From Halocalculus aciditolerans (lineage in GTDB: Archaea; Halobacteriota; Halobacteria; Halobacteriales; Halobacteriaceae), in NCBI RefSeq assembly GCF_014647475.1, contig NZ_BMPG01000001.1:744001-808000 (forward strand): 64,000 bases of DNA, written 5' to 3'. Of this stretch, positions 50,949-61,063 are shown piece by piece (position 1 is the first letter of the stretch; the number at the start of each line of letters is the position of its first letter). The notes under the pieces are model-generated. The model saw only the letters and a list, made by a program, of their open reading frames with translations. It did not search any database and was not told the DNA's origin. The position numbers and the translations under genes were made by a program.

Positions 50949-53201
50949 TTACTCCTCTTGGGCGTCGACGACCGCCACGCTGGCGAGGTTGACGATGTCC
51001 TTGACTTCGTCGCCGCGCTGGAGGACGTGGACGGGTTCGTCCATTCCGGCGAGCATGGGGCCGATAGCGTCCGCGCCGCCGAGGCGCTGGAGGAGTTTGT
51101 AGCCGATGTTCCCGGCTTCGAGGTTGGGGAAGACGAGGCAGTTCGCCGGCCCGTCGAAATCTGTGAAGCCGTAGGTGTCGTCGAGGATGTCTTCGACGAC
51201 GGCGGTGTCGGCCTGCATCTCGCCGTCGACCTGGAAGTCGACGTCGGGGTCGTCGCGGAGGGCGTTCGCGGCTTCCGCGACCTTCTGCGTGCCGTCGGTC
51301 TCGACGCTCCCGAAGTTCGAGTAGGAGAGCATCGCGACGCGCGGTTCGACGTTGAAGCGGCGCGCGATGCCGGCGACGTGGCGCGCGACCTCCTGAAGGA
51401 CGTCTGCGGTCGGCGCGGTGTTCACGGTGGTGTCGGCGCAGAAGATGACGCGATTCTTGAACGTGAGCATGTAGACGCCGGCGACGTGGTCGACGTCGGG
51501 CGCGGTCCCGATGACTTCGAGCGGCGGGCGGAGCGCGCTCGGGTAGTGGTGGGTGAGGCCGGTGAGGAGCGCGTCGGCGTCGCCCTCCTCGACCATGACG
51601 CTCCCGAGGTAGTTCGGGTCGCGGACGAGGTCGGCGGCTTCGGACTCGGTCACGCCCTTGCGCTTCCGGAGGTCGTAGAGGCGGTCGGCGTACGCGCCGG
51701 TGTCGCCCTGCGCGGGGTCGACGACTTCGGGGTCGAAGTCGAGGCCGAGCCCGGTGATGGTCCCCTCGACCGTGTTCCGGTCGCCGATGAGGACGGGTTC
51801 GGCGATGCCTTGCTCTTGCATCTGGAAGGCGGCGCGAATCATCTTCTCGTCGTCGCCCTCGCCGAGCGCGACGCGCTTCGGCTCGCTCTTCGCCTTATTC
51901 AAGACGATGCGCATCATCTCGCGGCTCTTGCCGAGGCGGGCTTCGAGGCGCTCTCGGTACGCGTCGAGGTCGAGTTCCTGCCGGGCGACGCCGGACTCCA
52001 TGGCGGCGTCGGCGACGGCCGGCGCGACCTCGAAGAGCACGCGGGGGTCGACGGGTTTCGGGATGATGTAGTCCGGGCCGAACTGGAGGGGTTGGTCGCC
52101 GTAGGCCTTCACGACCTGGTCGGGAACGTCCTCCTTCGCGAGGTCCGCCAGCGCCTCCGCCGCCGCGACTTTCATCGACTCGTTGATGTCCGTCGCCCGC
52201 ACGTCCAGCGCGCCGCGGAAGATGAACGGGAAGCCGAGGACGTTGTTCACCATGTTCGGGTAGTCCGAGCGCCCCGTCGCCATGATGACGGTGTCGTCCC
52301 GAGCGTTCTTCGCCTCCTCGTAGGTGATTTCGGGGTCGGGGTTCGCCATGGCGAACACGATGGGGTCGGCCGCCATCGACCGAATCATCTCCTCGCTCAC
52401 GATGCCTCCCACCGAGAGCCCCACGAAGACGTCCGCGCCGTCCATCGCGTCGGCGAGGTCGCCGCCGTCGCCGGACTGCGCGAACTCGGCTTTGTACTCG
52501 TTCACGTCGCCGCTCTCGACGCGTTCCTCGGTGATGACGCCGGAGGAGTCACAGAGCGTGATGTTCTCGACGTCGACGCCGAGTTCGACGTAGAACCGGG
52601 CGGACGCGATTGCGGACGCGCCCGCGCCGGAGAAGACGATCTCGATATCCGAGAGGTCCTTGCCCGCTATTTCGGTCGCGTTCAACAGGGCCGCGCCGCT
52701 GATGATGGCCGTCCCGTGCTGGTCGTCGTGGAAGACGGGGATGTCCATCTCCTCGCGGAGCGCGTTCTCGATGACGAAGCACTCCGGCGCTTTGATGTCC
52801 TCTAAGTTGATGCCGCCGAACGTCGGCTCCATCGCCGCGATGGACTGAATCATCGCCTGCTCGTCCGCGTGGTCGAGTTCGATGTCGAAGACGTCGATGT
52901 CCGCGAACCGCTTGAACAGCACGCCCTTCCCCTCCATCACGGGTTTCGACGCTTGCGCGCCGATGTCGCCGAGGCCGAGCACCGCGGAGCCGTTCGAAAC
53001 GACGCCGACGAGATTCCCCTTCGCCGTGTACTGGTAGGCGTCGTTCGGGTCGTCCGCGATTTCGAGGCACGGCGCGGCGACGCCCGGCGAGTAGGCGAGG
53101 GAGAGGTCGCGCTGCGTGTTCGTCGGCTTCGTCGTCGAGATCTCGAGCTTCCCCGGCGGGTCGCGCCGGTGGTAGTCGAGGGCGTCTTCGTCTAATCCCA
53201 T
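50949..53201 (-). CDS. maeB: NADP-type malic enzyme with phosphotransacetylase-like C domain
   Basis: A 750-residue hybrid malic enzyme (malate + NAD(P)+ to pyruvate + CO2). Residues 1-170 hold the malic N domain ([20 protein letters not shown], catalytic Tyr and Lys). The NAD-binding domain has [20 protein letters not shown] and [20 protein letters not shown]. From about 430 to 750 the protein matches the phosphate acetyl/butyryltransferase fold ([20 protein letters not shown]). In this class the PTA part is regulatory rather than catalytic. The length and order are those of bacterial MaeB. The ATG at 53201 matches homologues. Confidence 0.93.
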   Translation of the reverse strand: MGLDEDALDYHRRDPPGKLEISTTKPTNTQRDLSLAYSPGVAAPCLEIADDPNDAYQYTAKGNLVGVVSNGSAVLGLGDIGAQASKPVMEGKGVLFKRFADIDVFDIELDHADEQAMIQSIAAMEPTFGGINLEDIKAPECFVIENALREEMDIPVFHDDQHGTAIISGAALLNATEIAGKDLSDIEIVFSGAGASAIASARFYVELGVDVENITLCDSSGVITEERVESGDVNEYKAEFAQSGDGGDLADAMDGADVFVGLSVGGIVSEEMIRSMAADPIVFAMANPDPEITYEEAKNARDDTVIMATGRSDYPNMVNNVLGFPFIFRGALDVRATDINESMKVAAAEALADLAKEDVPDQVVKAYGDQPLQFGPDYIIPKPVDPRVLFEVAPAVADAAMESGVARQELDLDAYRERLEARLGKSREMMRIVLNKAKSEPKRVALGEGDDEKMIRAAFQMQEQGIAEPVLIGDRNTVEGTITGLGLDFDPEVVDPAQGDTGAYADRLYDLRKRKGVTESEAADLVRDPNYLGSVMVEEGDADALLTGLTHHYPSALRPPLEVIGTAPDVDHVAGVYMLTFKNRVIFCADTTVNTAPTADVLQEVARHVAGIARRFNVEPRVAMLSYSNFGSVETDGTQKVAEAANALRDDPDVDFQVDGEMQADTAVVEDILDDTYGFTDFDGPANCLVFPNLEAGNIGYKLLQRLGGADAIGPMLAGMDEPVHVLQRGDEVKDIVNLASVAVVDAQEE

Positions 53202-53281
53202 ACCCCCGAACGACCCTCCACGATTATAAAAGAGACGGACGACAAACGTCGAAAACACGGGTGGGGCGGCCGTTTTCCCCG

Positions 53282-53647
53282 CTACTCCAGCGGCTCCACC
53301 AGCTCGACGACGTGGCCGTCCGGGTCCTCGATGAACGCCGTCCGCGCGCCCGCCGCGTCGTTGTCCGCCGGCTCCTGTACGACGCCGTGGTTCTCGACGC
53401 GCTCGAACGCCTCGTCGACGTCCTCCACCGCGACGGCGAGGTGGTCCCACGCCGTCCCCGCTTCGTCCGGCGTCTCCCCCTCGGTGTCCGCGAGCTGTAT
53501 CTCGACGCCGTTCTCCGCCGCGACGTACCGGTTCTTCGTCCCGTCGGCCTCGAACTCCCAGGACTCCTCGAACCCGAGCTCGCCCGTGTACCACTCGACC
53601 GATTCGTCGACGTCCGCGACGTTCAGGCAGACGTGGATGAACTCCAT
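53282..53647 (-). CDS. VOC-family (glyoxalase-like) protein
   Basis: A 121-residue protein of the vicinal oxygen chelate fold, two beta-alpha-beta-beta-beta modules. EFIHVCLNVADVDESVEWYT opens the first (His ligand), and AWDHLAVAVEDVDEAFERVE opens the second (His). The Glu ligands fit GVEIQLAD and GHVVELVEP. Four metal ligands H-E-H-E are consistent with lactoylglutathione lyase-like or methylmalonyl-CoA epimerase-like members, although VOC covers many reactions. It is small and soluble and lies 80 bases upstream of maeB on the same strand. Confidence 0.85.
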   Translation of the reverse strand: MEFIHVCLNVADVDESVEWYTGELGFEESWEFEADGTKNRYVAAENGVEIQLADTEGETPDEAGTAWDHLAVAVEDVDEAFERVENHGVVQEPADNDAAGARTAFIEDPDGHVVELVEPLE

Positions 53648-53841
53648 ACAGTACGCCCTGCGCGCGACGCTCACAAAAACTCGCGGGTGCCCGCACCCCG
53701 CATCGACGCGAGGAACGACCCGGCGCGTCGGGAACTCCGAGGAACCGAGTGAACGTTCATTCACGGCTCGCGGGGATGGCGGGCCGTCAGCCGGCCGAAG
53801 GGGAAAACGTGTTAACTGCCCCCTCGTAAGTACGAGTCGTC

Positions 53842-54660
53842 ATGACTGACACCAATCGCAGAAGCTACCTGAAAGCCACCGGCGGCGCGGCCGCCGCGCT
53901 CGCACTCGCCGGCTGTTCCGGCGGGGGCGGCGGCGAGAACACGGTCACGATCGGCTCGGACATCCCGTACCGGCCGTTCGAGTACACCGACGCCGACGGG
54001 AACCTCAAGGGGTTCGACGTCGACATCGCGCAGGCCGTCTTCGAGGAGGAGATGGGGATGAGCTACGAGTTCCAAGACACCGCGTTCGACACCATCATCG
54101 GCTCGCTCAACAACGGGAACTTCCGCGTCATCATGTCCGCGATGACGATCAACGACCAGCGCGCGGAGCAGGTCGACTTCTCCGACCCCTACTTCACGGC
54201 GTACCAGACTATCGTCGTCCTCAAGAGCTCCGACATCACGGCGAAGGAGGACCTGAAGGGGAAGAACGTCGGCGTGCAGAAGGGGACGACCGGCGAGAAC
54301 GCCGCCCAGCAGCTCAAAGAGGAGTTCGGCGGCGACCTCACTATCAAGTCCTACGACCAGATTCCCGCGGCGTTCGACGCGCTCAACAACAACCAGGTGG
54401 TGGCCGTCATCAACGACAACACCGTCAACGCGGAGTTCGTCGAGAGCCACCAGGACACCGTCCGGTTCGTCGAAGGCGACGGCGCGGCCGCCGAGGAAGG
54501 CGAGAACGCGCCGCCGTACCTCACGCTCACCGTCGAGAACTACGGCATCGCGTTCCGGAAGGACGACGACGACTTCCGCTCTCAGGTCAACGACGCCCTG
54601 CAGGCTATCAGAGACGACGGGACGTACGACGAAATCTACAACGAGTACTTCAGCGGCTGA
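53842..54660 (+). CDS. Polar amino-acid ABC transporter substrate-binding lipoprotein
   Basis: A 272-residue exported binding protein. NRRSYLKATGGAAAALALAG followed by Cys is a twin-arginine lipoprotein signal. The SBP_bac_3 domain follows: TIGSDIPYRPFEYTDADGNL, GFDVDIAQAVFEEEMGMSYE, 'DTAFDTIIGSLNNGNFRVIM', 'VDFSDPYFTAYQTIVVL' and, at the C terminus, YDEIYNEYFSG. This family binds glutamine, arginine, histidine, cystine and similar amino acids; the exact ligand is not decided. It is the first gene of a three-gene transporter operon. Confidence 0.92.
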   Translation: MTDTNRRSYLKATGGAAAALALAGCSGGGGGENTVTIGSDIPYRPFEYTDADGNLKGFDVDIAQAVFEEEMGMSYEFQDTAFDTIIGSLNNGNFRVIMSAMTINDQRAEQVDFSDPYFTAYQTIVVLKSSDITAKEDLKGKNVGVQKGTTGENAAQQLKEEFGGDLTIKSYDQIPAAFDALNNNQVVAVINDNTVNAEFVESHQDTVRFVEGDGAAAEEGENAPPYLTLTVENYGIAFRKDDDDFRSQVNDALQAIRDDGTYDEIYNEYFSG

Positions 54661-54669
54661 TCGCCCGCT

Positions 54670-55500
54670 ATGGCTGAATCCCACCAGCAGTCGGACGAGA
54701 TGACGCGGGTGGAAGAGCCGCGGCTGAACGACGAGAACGTGAAGTGGCTCGGTATCGCCGCGGCGGCGGTGTTCACGCTCGCCGTCGTCGCCTTCGTCGG
54801 GTCCATCGTCTTCTTGAAGGTGAACCCGTCGCTGTTCGTGAACATCATCTACCCGCAGTTCGTGGACGCGTTCCTCCTCGTGCTCGGAATTTTCGTGGTT
54901 TCGAGCGTGCTCTCCGTCATCGCCGGCATCTTCGTCGGCCTCGGGCGCGTGTCGAAGACGAAGTTCACGAACGCGGTGACCTCCGGCTACGTCCAGTTCT
55001 TCCGCGGCACGCCGCTCCTCTTCCAGCTGATGGTGCTCTACATCGGGATTCCGGCGTTCTGGCCGCCCGGCCAGTTCCCGATTCCGAACTGGTCGATTCC
55101 CGCCGCCGTCATCGGACTGACGCTCAACCACGCGGCCTACATCGGCGAGGCGGTCCGCGGCGGCATCGAGGCCGTCCCCGACGGCCAGCAGGAGGCCGCG
55201 CGGTCGCTCGGGATGTCCTACACGCAGTCGATGCGCGAGGTCATCCTCCCGCAGGCGTGGCGGAACGCCCTCGCGGCGATCGGGAACGACCAGGTCATTC
55301 TCGTGAAGGACACGTCGCTCCTCACGGTCATCGCCGTGCCCGAACTCATCGACGCGTTCCGCTCCGTGAACTCCGCGACGTTCGACGCGTGGACGCCCAT
55401 CGTCCTCGTCGCTATCGCCTACCTCATGATTACGATGCCGCTCTCACGACTCGTGACGTACCTCGAAGACCGCGCGTCCTGGGGGGGTGACGGCCATTGA
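54670..55500 (+). CDS. Polar amino-acid ABC transporter permease
   Basis: A 276-residue permease. After an acidic N-terminal 25 residues there are about five to six membrane helices (about 28-52, 62-90, 110-130 and onward). The cytoplasmic EAA loop is [20 protein letters not shown], which docks on the ATPase. [20 protein letters not shown] is the family signature of HisM/GlnP permeases. It is a single-permease system and would act as a homodimer. It starts nine bases after the binding protein and ends four bases inside the ATPase gene. Confidence 0.92.
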   Translation: MAESHQQSDEMTRVEEPRLNDENVKWLGIAAAAVFTLAVVAFVGSIVFLKVNPSLFVNIIYPQFVDAFLLVLGIFVVSSVLSVIAGIFVGLGRVSKTKFTNAVTSGYVQFFRGTPLLFQLMVLYIGIPAFWPPGQFPIPNWSIPAAVIGLTLNHAAYIGEAVRGGIEAVPDGQQEAARSLGMSYTQSMREVILPQAWRNALAAIGNDQVILVKDTSLLTVIAVPELIDAFRSVNSATFDAWTPIVLVAIAYLMITMPLSRLVTYLEDRASWGGDGH

Positions 55501-56291
55501 GCCGTCGTTCCGCCGGCGACGACCCGCAGGTCGTCTTCGAGGGCGTGAACAAGTACTTCGGCGAGAACCACGTGCTGAAGGACATCGACCTCGGCGTCGA
55601 GGACGGCGAAGTCGTCGTCGTCATCGGCCCGTCCGGGTCGGGGAAGTCCACGCTCCTCCGCTGCACGAACCGCCTCGAGGAGATCCAGTCGGGCGACATC
55701 CGCCTCGAAGGCGAATCCATCACCGACGACAGGACGGACATCAACGTCCTCAGACAGCGCATCGGGATGGTCTTCCAGCACTTCAACCTCTTCCCGCACA
55801 AGACGGCGCTGGAGAACATCACGCTCGCGCCGACGAAAGTCAAAGGCGTCCCGGAGCGCGAGGCGGAGCAGAAAGGCCGCGACCTCCTCGACGAAGTCGG
55901 CCTGGCGAAGAAGGCCGACGCCTACCCGGCACAGCTCTCGGGCGGCCAGCAACAGCGGGTCGCCATCGCCCGCGCTCTCGCGATGGAGCCGCACGTCATG
56001 CTCTTCGACGAGGTGACGAGCGCGCTCGACCCCGAGCTCGTCGGCGAAGTCCTCGGCGTCATGCGCGGCCTCGCGGACGAGGGGATGACGATGATGGTCG
56101 TCACCCACGAGATGGGGTTCGCGCGCGAAGTCGCGGACCGCGTCGTTCTGATGGCGGACGGCCGCATCGTCGAATCCGGCGACCCCGAGCACTTCTTCAC
56201 GGACCCGGAGACCGACCGCGCGAAGCAGTTCCTCTCGAAGCTCCTCACCGCACAGGAAGAACGCGAGGGCGAATCCGTCGTCGACGACTGA
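55497..56291 (+). CDS. Polar amino-acid ABC transporter ATPase
   Basis: A 264-residue GlnQ-type ATPase. Walker A is [14 protein letters not shown], the Q loop is [20 protein letters not shown], the signature is [20 protein letters not shown], Walker B is [20 protein letters not shown], and the H loop is VVTHEMGF. All are intact. The start is a TTG at 55497 overlapping the permease stop (TTGA); there is no ATG or GTG suitably placed before the first strand. An acidic C-terminal tail [11 protein letters not shown] closes it. Coupled translation keeps the subunits in ratio. Confidence 0.92.
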   Translation: MSRRSAGDDPQVVFEGVNKYFGENHVLKDIDLGVEDGEVVVVIGPSGSGKSTLLRCTNRLEEIQSGDIRLEGESITDDRTDINVLRQRIGMVFQHFNLFPHKTALENITLAPTKVKGVPEREAEQKGRDLLDEVGLAKKADAYPAQLSGGQQQRVAIARALAMEPHVMLFDEVTSALDPELVGEVLGVMRGLADEGMTMMVVTHEMGFAREVADRVVLMADGRIVESGDPEHFFTDPETDRAKQFLSKLLTAQEEREGESVVDD

Positions 56292-56360
56292 CGGCCCTTC
56301 GTCTTTCCGTTCCGTGCTGGATGCCGAACGACTTTTACTGCAGCCGTCGTCGCTCCGTGT

Positions 56361-58574
56361 ATGCCCGTAGAACTCACCATCGCGGCGGTGCGTCCGGAAG
56401 ACGCCGGCCGCGGTGTCGCTCGCGTGGACCGGTCGGTGCTCGACGATCTCGGCGTGGAACCGGGGGGCGTCGTCAGCGTCCGCGGCCGCCGGACGACCGT
56501 CGCGCGCGCCCTCCCGGCGTATCCGGACGACTCGCCGGGGCTCGTGCGCGTCGACGGGACGACGCGGTCGAACGCGAAAGCCGCGATTGACGAGAAAGTA
56601 ACCGTCGAACCGGTGACGGCGGAGCCGGCGGAGCGCGTGGTGCTCGCGCCGCCGCCCGGCCTCTCGCTCACCGGCGGCGAGGCGTTCGCGAAGAACTCGC
56701 TCCGCGACCGCCCGCTCGTCCGCGGCGACGCCGTCCGCTTCAACCTCCTCGGAAACCCGCTCGTCTTCTTCGCGACGAACACGAAGCCGACCGGTCCGAT
56801 ACTCGTCACGGCCGAGACGGAGGTCGTCATTCGCGCAGAACCCGTGAGCGACGCCGACCTCGAGTACGACTGGACGACGACGCCGGAGATATCCTACGAG
56901 GACATCGGCGGGCTGGACCACGAACTGGAGCAGGTCCGCGAGATCGTGGAACTCCCGCTCCGCCACCCGGAGCTCTTCCAGCGCCTCGGCATCTCCGCGC
57001 CGCGCGGCGTCCTCCTCTACGGCCCGCCGGGAACCGGAAAAACGCTCATCGCGCGCGCCGTGGCGAACGAGGTGGACGCGAACTTCGTCGACATCTCCGG
57101 GCCGGAGATCATGTCGAAGTTCTACGGGGAATCCGAAGAGCACCTCCGCGAGGTCTTCGAGGAGGCGAGCGCGAACGCGCCGACCATCGTCTTCATCGAC
57201 GAGATCGACTCCATCGCGCCGCCGCGCGACGAGGTCTCCGGCGAGGTCGAACGCCGCGTCGTCGCCCAGCTGTTGAGTCTCATGGACGGCCTGGAGGACC
57301 GCGGTGACGTCATCGTCATCGCGGCGACGAACCGACCGGATGGCATCGACCCGGCGCTCAGGCGACCGGGGCGGTTCGACCGCGAGATCGAGGTCGGCGT
57401 CCCCGACCGCGAGGGCCGGCGCACGATCCTCGACATTCACACGCGCGCGATGCCGCTCACGGAGGACGTGGACCTCGACGGCGTCGCGGACCGCACGCAC
57501 GGGTTCGTCGGCGCGGACATCGAGGCGCTCGCCAAGGAAGCGGCGATGAACGCGCTGCGTCGCGTCCGGCCGGAGCTCGACCTCGACGCGCCGGAGATTC
57601 CCGCGGACGTGCTCGCCAACATCACCGTCACGGGCGACGACGTCGAAGCCGCGATTCAGGTCGTGTCGCCGTCGGCGATGCGCGAGCTCTTCGTCGAAGT
57701 GCCGGACGTCACGTGGGACGACGTCGGCGGGCTGGACGACGTGCGGACGGAGCTCACGCGCGCGGTCGAGTGGCCGCTCACGTATCCGGAGGCGTTCGAC
57801 CGCCTGCGGACGCACCCGCCGCGCGGCGTCCTGCTCTACGGCCCGCCGGGAACGGGAAAGACGCTCGTGGCGAAGGCCGTGGCGAACGCGAGCGGCGTGA
57901 ACTTCATCTCCGTCAAAGGCCCCGAGCTGCTGGATAAGTACGTCGGCGAGTCCGAGAAGGCGGTTCGCGACCTCTTCGCGAAGGCGCGGCAGAACGCGCC
58001 GACCATCGTCTTCATCGACGAGCTCGACGCCGTCGCGCCGCAGCGCGGGCAGAGCTTCGACTCCGGCGTCACCGAGCGCGTCGTCAGCCAGCTCCTCACT
58101 GAACTCGACGGCGTGGAAGAGCTCGACGGCGTGGTCGTGCTCGCGGCGACGAACCGCCCGGACATCGTCGACTCCGCGCTCCTCCGCCCCGGCCGGCTCG
58201 ACAAGGCCATCCACGTGCCCGTGCCGGACCGGGAGGCGCGCCGCCGCATCCTCGACATCCACACCGAGGGCGTCCCGCTCGCCGACGACGTCGACCTCGA
58301 CGCGCTCCTCGACCGGACGGACGGCTTCACGGGGAGCGACATCGAAGCGCTCGTCCGCGAGGCGAGCATGGTCGCGATGGACGACTACGTCGCGGGCGGC
58401 GCGACCGGCGTCGACTCGCTCACCGTCACCGCCGACCACTTCGACGCCGCGCTCGACGACGTCCACGCCTCCGTCACCGCGGAGGCCCGCGAGTGGTACG
58501 GCCACCTCGCCGACCAGCTCTCCGCCGCGCTCCCGAAGAACCGGCCGGCGCTCGAAGACGTCTCCTTCGAATAG
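56361..58574 (+). CDS. cdc48: CDC48/VCP-like AAA+ ATPase
   Basis: A 737-residue double-ring unfoldase. The N domain (1-185) has a double-psi barrel ([20 protein letters not shown]). D1 has Walker [21 protein letters not shown] and Walker [15 protein letters not shown]2 has [20 protein letters not shown] and [13 protein letters not shown]. Arginine fingers and pore-loop regions ([32 protein letters not shown]) are intact. It unfolds proteins for the proteasome. Haloarchaea carry several paralogues, and this is one of the long N-domain forms. It ends 15 bases before the convergent gene's stop. Confidence 0.93.
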   Translation: MPVELTIAAVRPEDAGRGVARVDRSVLDDLGVEPGGVVSVRGRRTTVARALPAYPDDSPGLVRVDGTTRSNAKAAIDEKVTVEPVTAEPAERVVLAPPPGLSLTGGEAFAKNSLRDRPLVRGDAVRFNLLGNPLVFFATNTKPTGPILVTAETEVVIRAEPVSDADLEYDWTTTPEISYEDIGGLDHELEQVREIVELPLRHPELFQRLGISAPRGVLLYGPPGTGKTLIARAVANEVDANFVDISGPEIMSKFYGESEEHLREVFEEASANAPTIVFIDEIDSIAPPRDEVSGEVERRVVAQLLSLMDGLEDRGDVIVIAATNRPDGIDPALRRPGRFDREIEVGVPDREGRRTILDIHTRAMPLTEDVDLDGVADRTHGFVGADIEALAKEAAMNALRRVRPELDLDAPEIPADVLANITVTGDDVEAAIQVVSPSAMRELFVEVPDVTWDDVGGLDDVRTELTRAVEWPLTYPEAFDRLRTHPPRGVLLYGPPGTGKTLVAKAVANASGVNFISVKGPELLDKYVGESEKAVRDLFAKARQNAPTIVFIDELDAVAPQRGQSFDSGVTERVVSQLLTELDGVEELDGVVVLAATNRPDIVDSALLRPGRLDKAIHVPVPDREARRRILDIHTEGVPLADDVDLDALLDRTDGFTGSDIEALVREASMVAMDDYVAGGATGVDSLTVTADHFDAALDDVHASVTAEAREWYGHLADQLSAALPKNRPALEDVSFE

Positions 58575-58589
58575 CCGGCCGGTCGACCG

Positions 58590-59369
58590 TCAGTACCGCC
58601 CGAAGCCCCATCGGGCGCTCCCGTTCACGCGCCGCCAGCCGTCTTCCTCGCCCGCGAGGTCGACGAAGACGCGCTCTTCGTACTCGTTGCCCGTCCAGCC
58701 GCCGGCGAACCACGTGTTCCGGCCGGCGAAGACGACCGCCACCTGCGTCGTGGCGTTCGCGGGCGCGTCGTAGGACGCGTACACCGCCGTGTCGAACGCG
58801 TAGCAGGTCGCGTCCCCGTACCCGGACCCGCACGCCGTGCGCGTGACGTTCTCGCGGGGGCGGAGGAGCGGTTCGCCCGTGTCCGGCGTCTTCGTGTCGA
58901 TGGTCTCGTTCACGGAGACGGTGACGACCCACTGGTAGGGCTCGCGGTACCGCCGCGTGGACTGCGCCGTCGACGTCGTCGCTCCGCTCGTCGTCTCTCC
59001 TGCTGTGCCCGTCGGCGTCGGGAGCGGCTCCGAGCGGTTCTCGTACTTCGGCGGGAGCCGGTCCGCCGTCACCGCGAGCATCGGCCCGCGCGCCGTCTCC
59101 ACGACTTCGGTCGCGACGCCGTCGCTCGTGTTCTCGATGCGCGCGTCGACGATTGACGAGCCGTTCTCGACGGGCGCGGGGAGGTAGAGCGTCGCGTTCG
59201 TCAGCGTCTCGTTCGGGTCGACCGTCACGCGGTACTCGTACTCGTGCTCGTAGGACTCCTCGATGGGCTGCGTGAAGTTCCAGAGGAGGAATGCGCCCGT
59301 GCCGACGACGGCCGCGACGACGACGAGCGCGGCGACGAGGACGATTTTCACGGGTCGCGAGAGCGCCAT
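58590..59369 (-). CDS. Membrane-anchored exported protein of unknown function
   Basis: A 259-residue protein. Residues 7-30 (VKIVLVAALVVVAAVVGTGA) form a signal anchor. The outside part has many potential Asn-glycosylation sites (NET, NAT, NGS, NTS, NRS), as in haloarchaeal surface proteins, and a Thr/Ser stretch at about 120-140. Two Cys in RTACGSGYGDATCYAFDT may form a disulfide. A beta-sandwich fold is likely. A TATA box CTATTTATATCC lies about 20-28 bases before the ATG at 59369, supporting that start and a leaderless mRNA. No family is recognised. Confidence 0.7.
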   Translation of the reverse strand: MALSRPVKIVLVAALVVVAAVVGTGAFLLWNFTQPIEESYEHEYEYRVTVDPNETLTNATLYLPAPVENGSSIVDARIENTSDGVATEVVETARGPMLAVTADRLPPKYENRSEPLPTPTGTAGETTSGATTSTAQSTRRYREPYQWVVTVSVNETIDTKTPDTGEPLLRPRENVTRTACGSGYGDATCYAFDTAVYASYDAPANATTQVAVVFAGRNTWFAGGWTGNEYEERVFVDLAGEEDGWRRVNGSARWGFGRY

Positions 59370-59428
59370 ACCGTCCTGTCGACGCGGATATAAATAGTTC
59401 CTTCTCTCCTTCTGCCCCGTGTTCGCCC

Positions 59429-59443
59429 GGCGAAATATTCGCC
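59429..59443. promoter_or_regulatory. Perfect palindrome GGCGAA-N3-TTCGCC in a divergent promoter region
   Basis: GGCGAAATATTCGCC at 59429-59443 is a perfect 6-bp inverted repeat with an ATA spacer. It lies between the membrane protein starting at 59369 (TATA box at about 59386-59397) and the aminotransferase at 59500. The half-site/spacer size is the same as the palindrome at carA and carB, though the sequence differs. It is a good operator candidate for a dimeric regulator acting on either gene. Confidence 0.5.
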
Positions 59444-59499
59444 GTATCACAACGACCATACCGCGTCGAAGCGAAGTCGCGGACAGCTAGGTGGCGCAC

Positions 59500-60612
59500 G
59501 TGACTCAGAAACGCGAATACCGAGACGACTACCCCGAGAAGACGCTGTACATCCCCGGTCCGACCGAAGTCCGCGAGGACGTCATCGAGGCGATGTGCGA
59601 GCCGATGTTCGGCCACCGCATGGACCAGATGACCGACCTCTACACGACCATCGTCGAGGACACCAAGACGTTCCTCGGCACGGACAACGACGTCATCGTC
59701 CTCACCGGCTCCGGCACCGAGTTCATGGAGTCCTCGGTTCTCAACCTCGTCGACGAGAACGTGCTCGTGACGACCTGCGGGAGCTTCAGCGAGCGGCAGG
59801 CGAACGTCGCCGAACGCCTCGGGAAGAACGTCGACACCCTCGAATACGACTGGGGTGAGGCGGTGAAACCCGAAGACGTCCGCGAACACCTCGAAGCAAC
59901 GGACGGGGAGTACGACGCGGTCACCTGCGTCATGAACGAATCCTCGACGGGCGTCCGCAACCCCATCGAGGACATCGGCGACGTCCTGAAAGAGTACCCC
60001 GACACGCGCTTCGTCGTCGACGCCGTCTCCGCCCTCGGCGGGGATTACGTCGACATCGACGCCCACGGCATCGACGTCATCTTCACGTCCGTACAGAAAG
60101 CGTTCGCGATGCCGCCCGGCCTCGCCGTCTGCGTCGTCAGCGACGACGCCTACGACCAAGAGGTCGAATCCGATTCGGCCTCCTGGTACGGCGGGTTCCA
60201 GCGCTCCCTCGACTACTACGACCGGAAGGGCCAGACGCACTCCACGCCCGCCATCCCGGTGATGCTCGCGTACCGCCAGCAGATGAAGCACATGCTCGAC
60301 GAGACTCACGAAGCGCGCGACCAGCGCCACCGCGAGATGGCCGAATACACCCGCGACTGGGCGCGCGAGCACTTCGCGATGTTCCCCGAGGACGGCTACG
60401 AGTCCCAGACCGTCGCCTGCATCGAGAACACTCAGGACATCGACGTCGCCGCCACCATCGAACAGGTCTCCGAGGAGTACGACATGGTCTTCTCGAACGG
60501 CTACGGCTCCCAGCTCGGCGAGCGGACCTTCCGCATCGGCCACATGGGCGAACACGACCTCGACAGCATCAAACGACTCACCGACGCCATCGAAGACGTC
60601 GCCGGCCTCTGA
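59500..60612 (+). CDS. Class V aminotransferase (serine-pyruvate/alanine-glyoxylate type)
   Basis: A 370-residue PLP enzyme of the AGXT group. TLYIPGPTEVREDVIEAMCE is the N-terminal substrate region, VLTGSGTEFMESSVLNLVDE the cofactor phosphate site, TRFVVDAVSALGGDYVDIDA holds the Asp, and FTSVQKAFAMPPGLAVCVVS the Schiff-base Lys. It transaminates a small amino acid with glyoxylate or pyruvate; the direction is unknown. The start is a GTG; 59500 (VTQKREYRDDYPEK) is preferred because it fits homologue length, with GTG 59491 as alternative. Confidence 0.88.
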   Translation: MTQKREYRDDYPEKTLYIPGPTEVREDVIEAMCEPMFGHRMDQMTDLYTTIVEDTKTFLGTDNDVIVLTGSGTEFMESSVLNLVDENVLVTTCGSFSERQANVAERLGKNVDTLEYDWGEAVKPEDVREHLEATDGEYDAVTCVMNESSTGVRNPIEDIGDVLKEYPDTRFVVDAVSALGGDYVDIDAHGIDVIFTSVQKAFAMPPGLAVCVVSDDAYDQEVESDSASWYGGFQRSLDYYDRKGQTHSTPAIPVMLAYRQQMKHMLDETHEARDQRHREMAEYTRDWAREHFAMFPEDGYESQTVACIENTQDIDVAATIEQVSEEYDMVFSNGYGSQLGERTFRIGHMGEHDLDSIKRLTDAIEDVAGL

Positions 60613-60711
60613 CGCCGCACGCCGCTGACGAACACAGAGCGACGCCCTCGCTCCCTCCGGATGTCGAAGCGTAACCAGCAGCTACACGGCGCGCTCACCC
60701 CACAGGGCGGT

Positions 60712-60984
60712 ATGGCGAAGACCGTCGACGAACTCCGGAACGAGATTCGGGTGGCTGTGGGTCGATTCGAGCGGGAGATATCGGCGACGTTCACGAAAGA
60801 GGACCTCGCCGCCATCTGCGACGCCGTCGGCGATGATATCGACACTGATTCGCTGCCGCCGAAACCGCGGATGAGAGCCGGCATCCTCGAACGAATCGGC
60901 GAACGCGACGACGAGACGGGCGACGTCGACCGGGCGTTCCGGAAGGGCGAACTCGAAGCGATCGCCGCCGCCCTCGACGCGTAG
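60712..60984 (+). CDS. Small conserved haloarchaeal helical protein
   Basis: A 90-residue soluble protein from the ATG at 60712: MAKTVDELRNEIRVAVGRFE, then ISATFTKEDLAAICDAVGDD and MRAGILERIGERDDETGDVD. Helix-turn-helix-like spacing is possible but not a clear DNA-binding motif; the acidic character suggests protein contact. An upstream ATG at 60661 adds 17 residues ending GALTPQGG and is less likely. Haloarchaea have related short proteins of unknown role. Confidence 0.6.
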   Translation: MAKTVDELRNEIRVAVGRFEREISATFTKEDLAAICDAVGDDIDTDSLPPKPRMRAGILERIGERDDETGDVDRAFRKGELEAIAAALDA

Positions 60985-61063
60985 CGCCGCTCTCTCCGAC
61001 CGCCCTCGGTTCGTCGGCCTGCGCTCCACTCTCTCCGCCTGCATCCACGGAGCAGCGCGTCCC

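Noticed and set aside
55419-58505. 1028-codon open frame on the minus strand opposite the transporter and cdc48
   Set aside because: It lies fully antisense to genes with clear motifs, is Arg/Val/Asp-rich with no domain pattern, and is explained by GC-rich codon bias keeping the opposite frame open.
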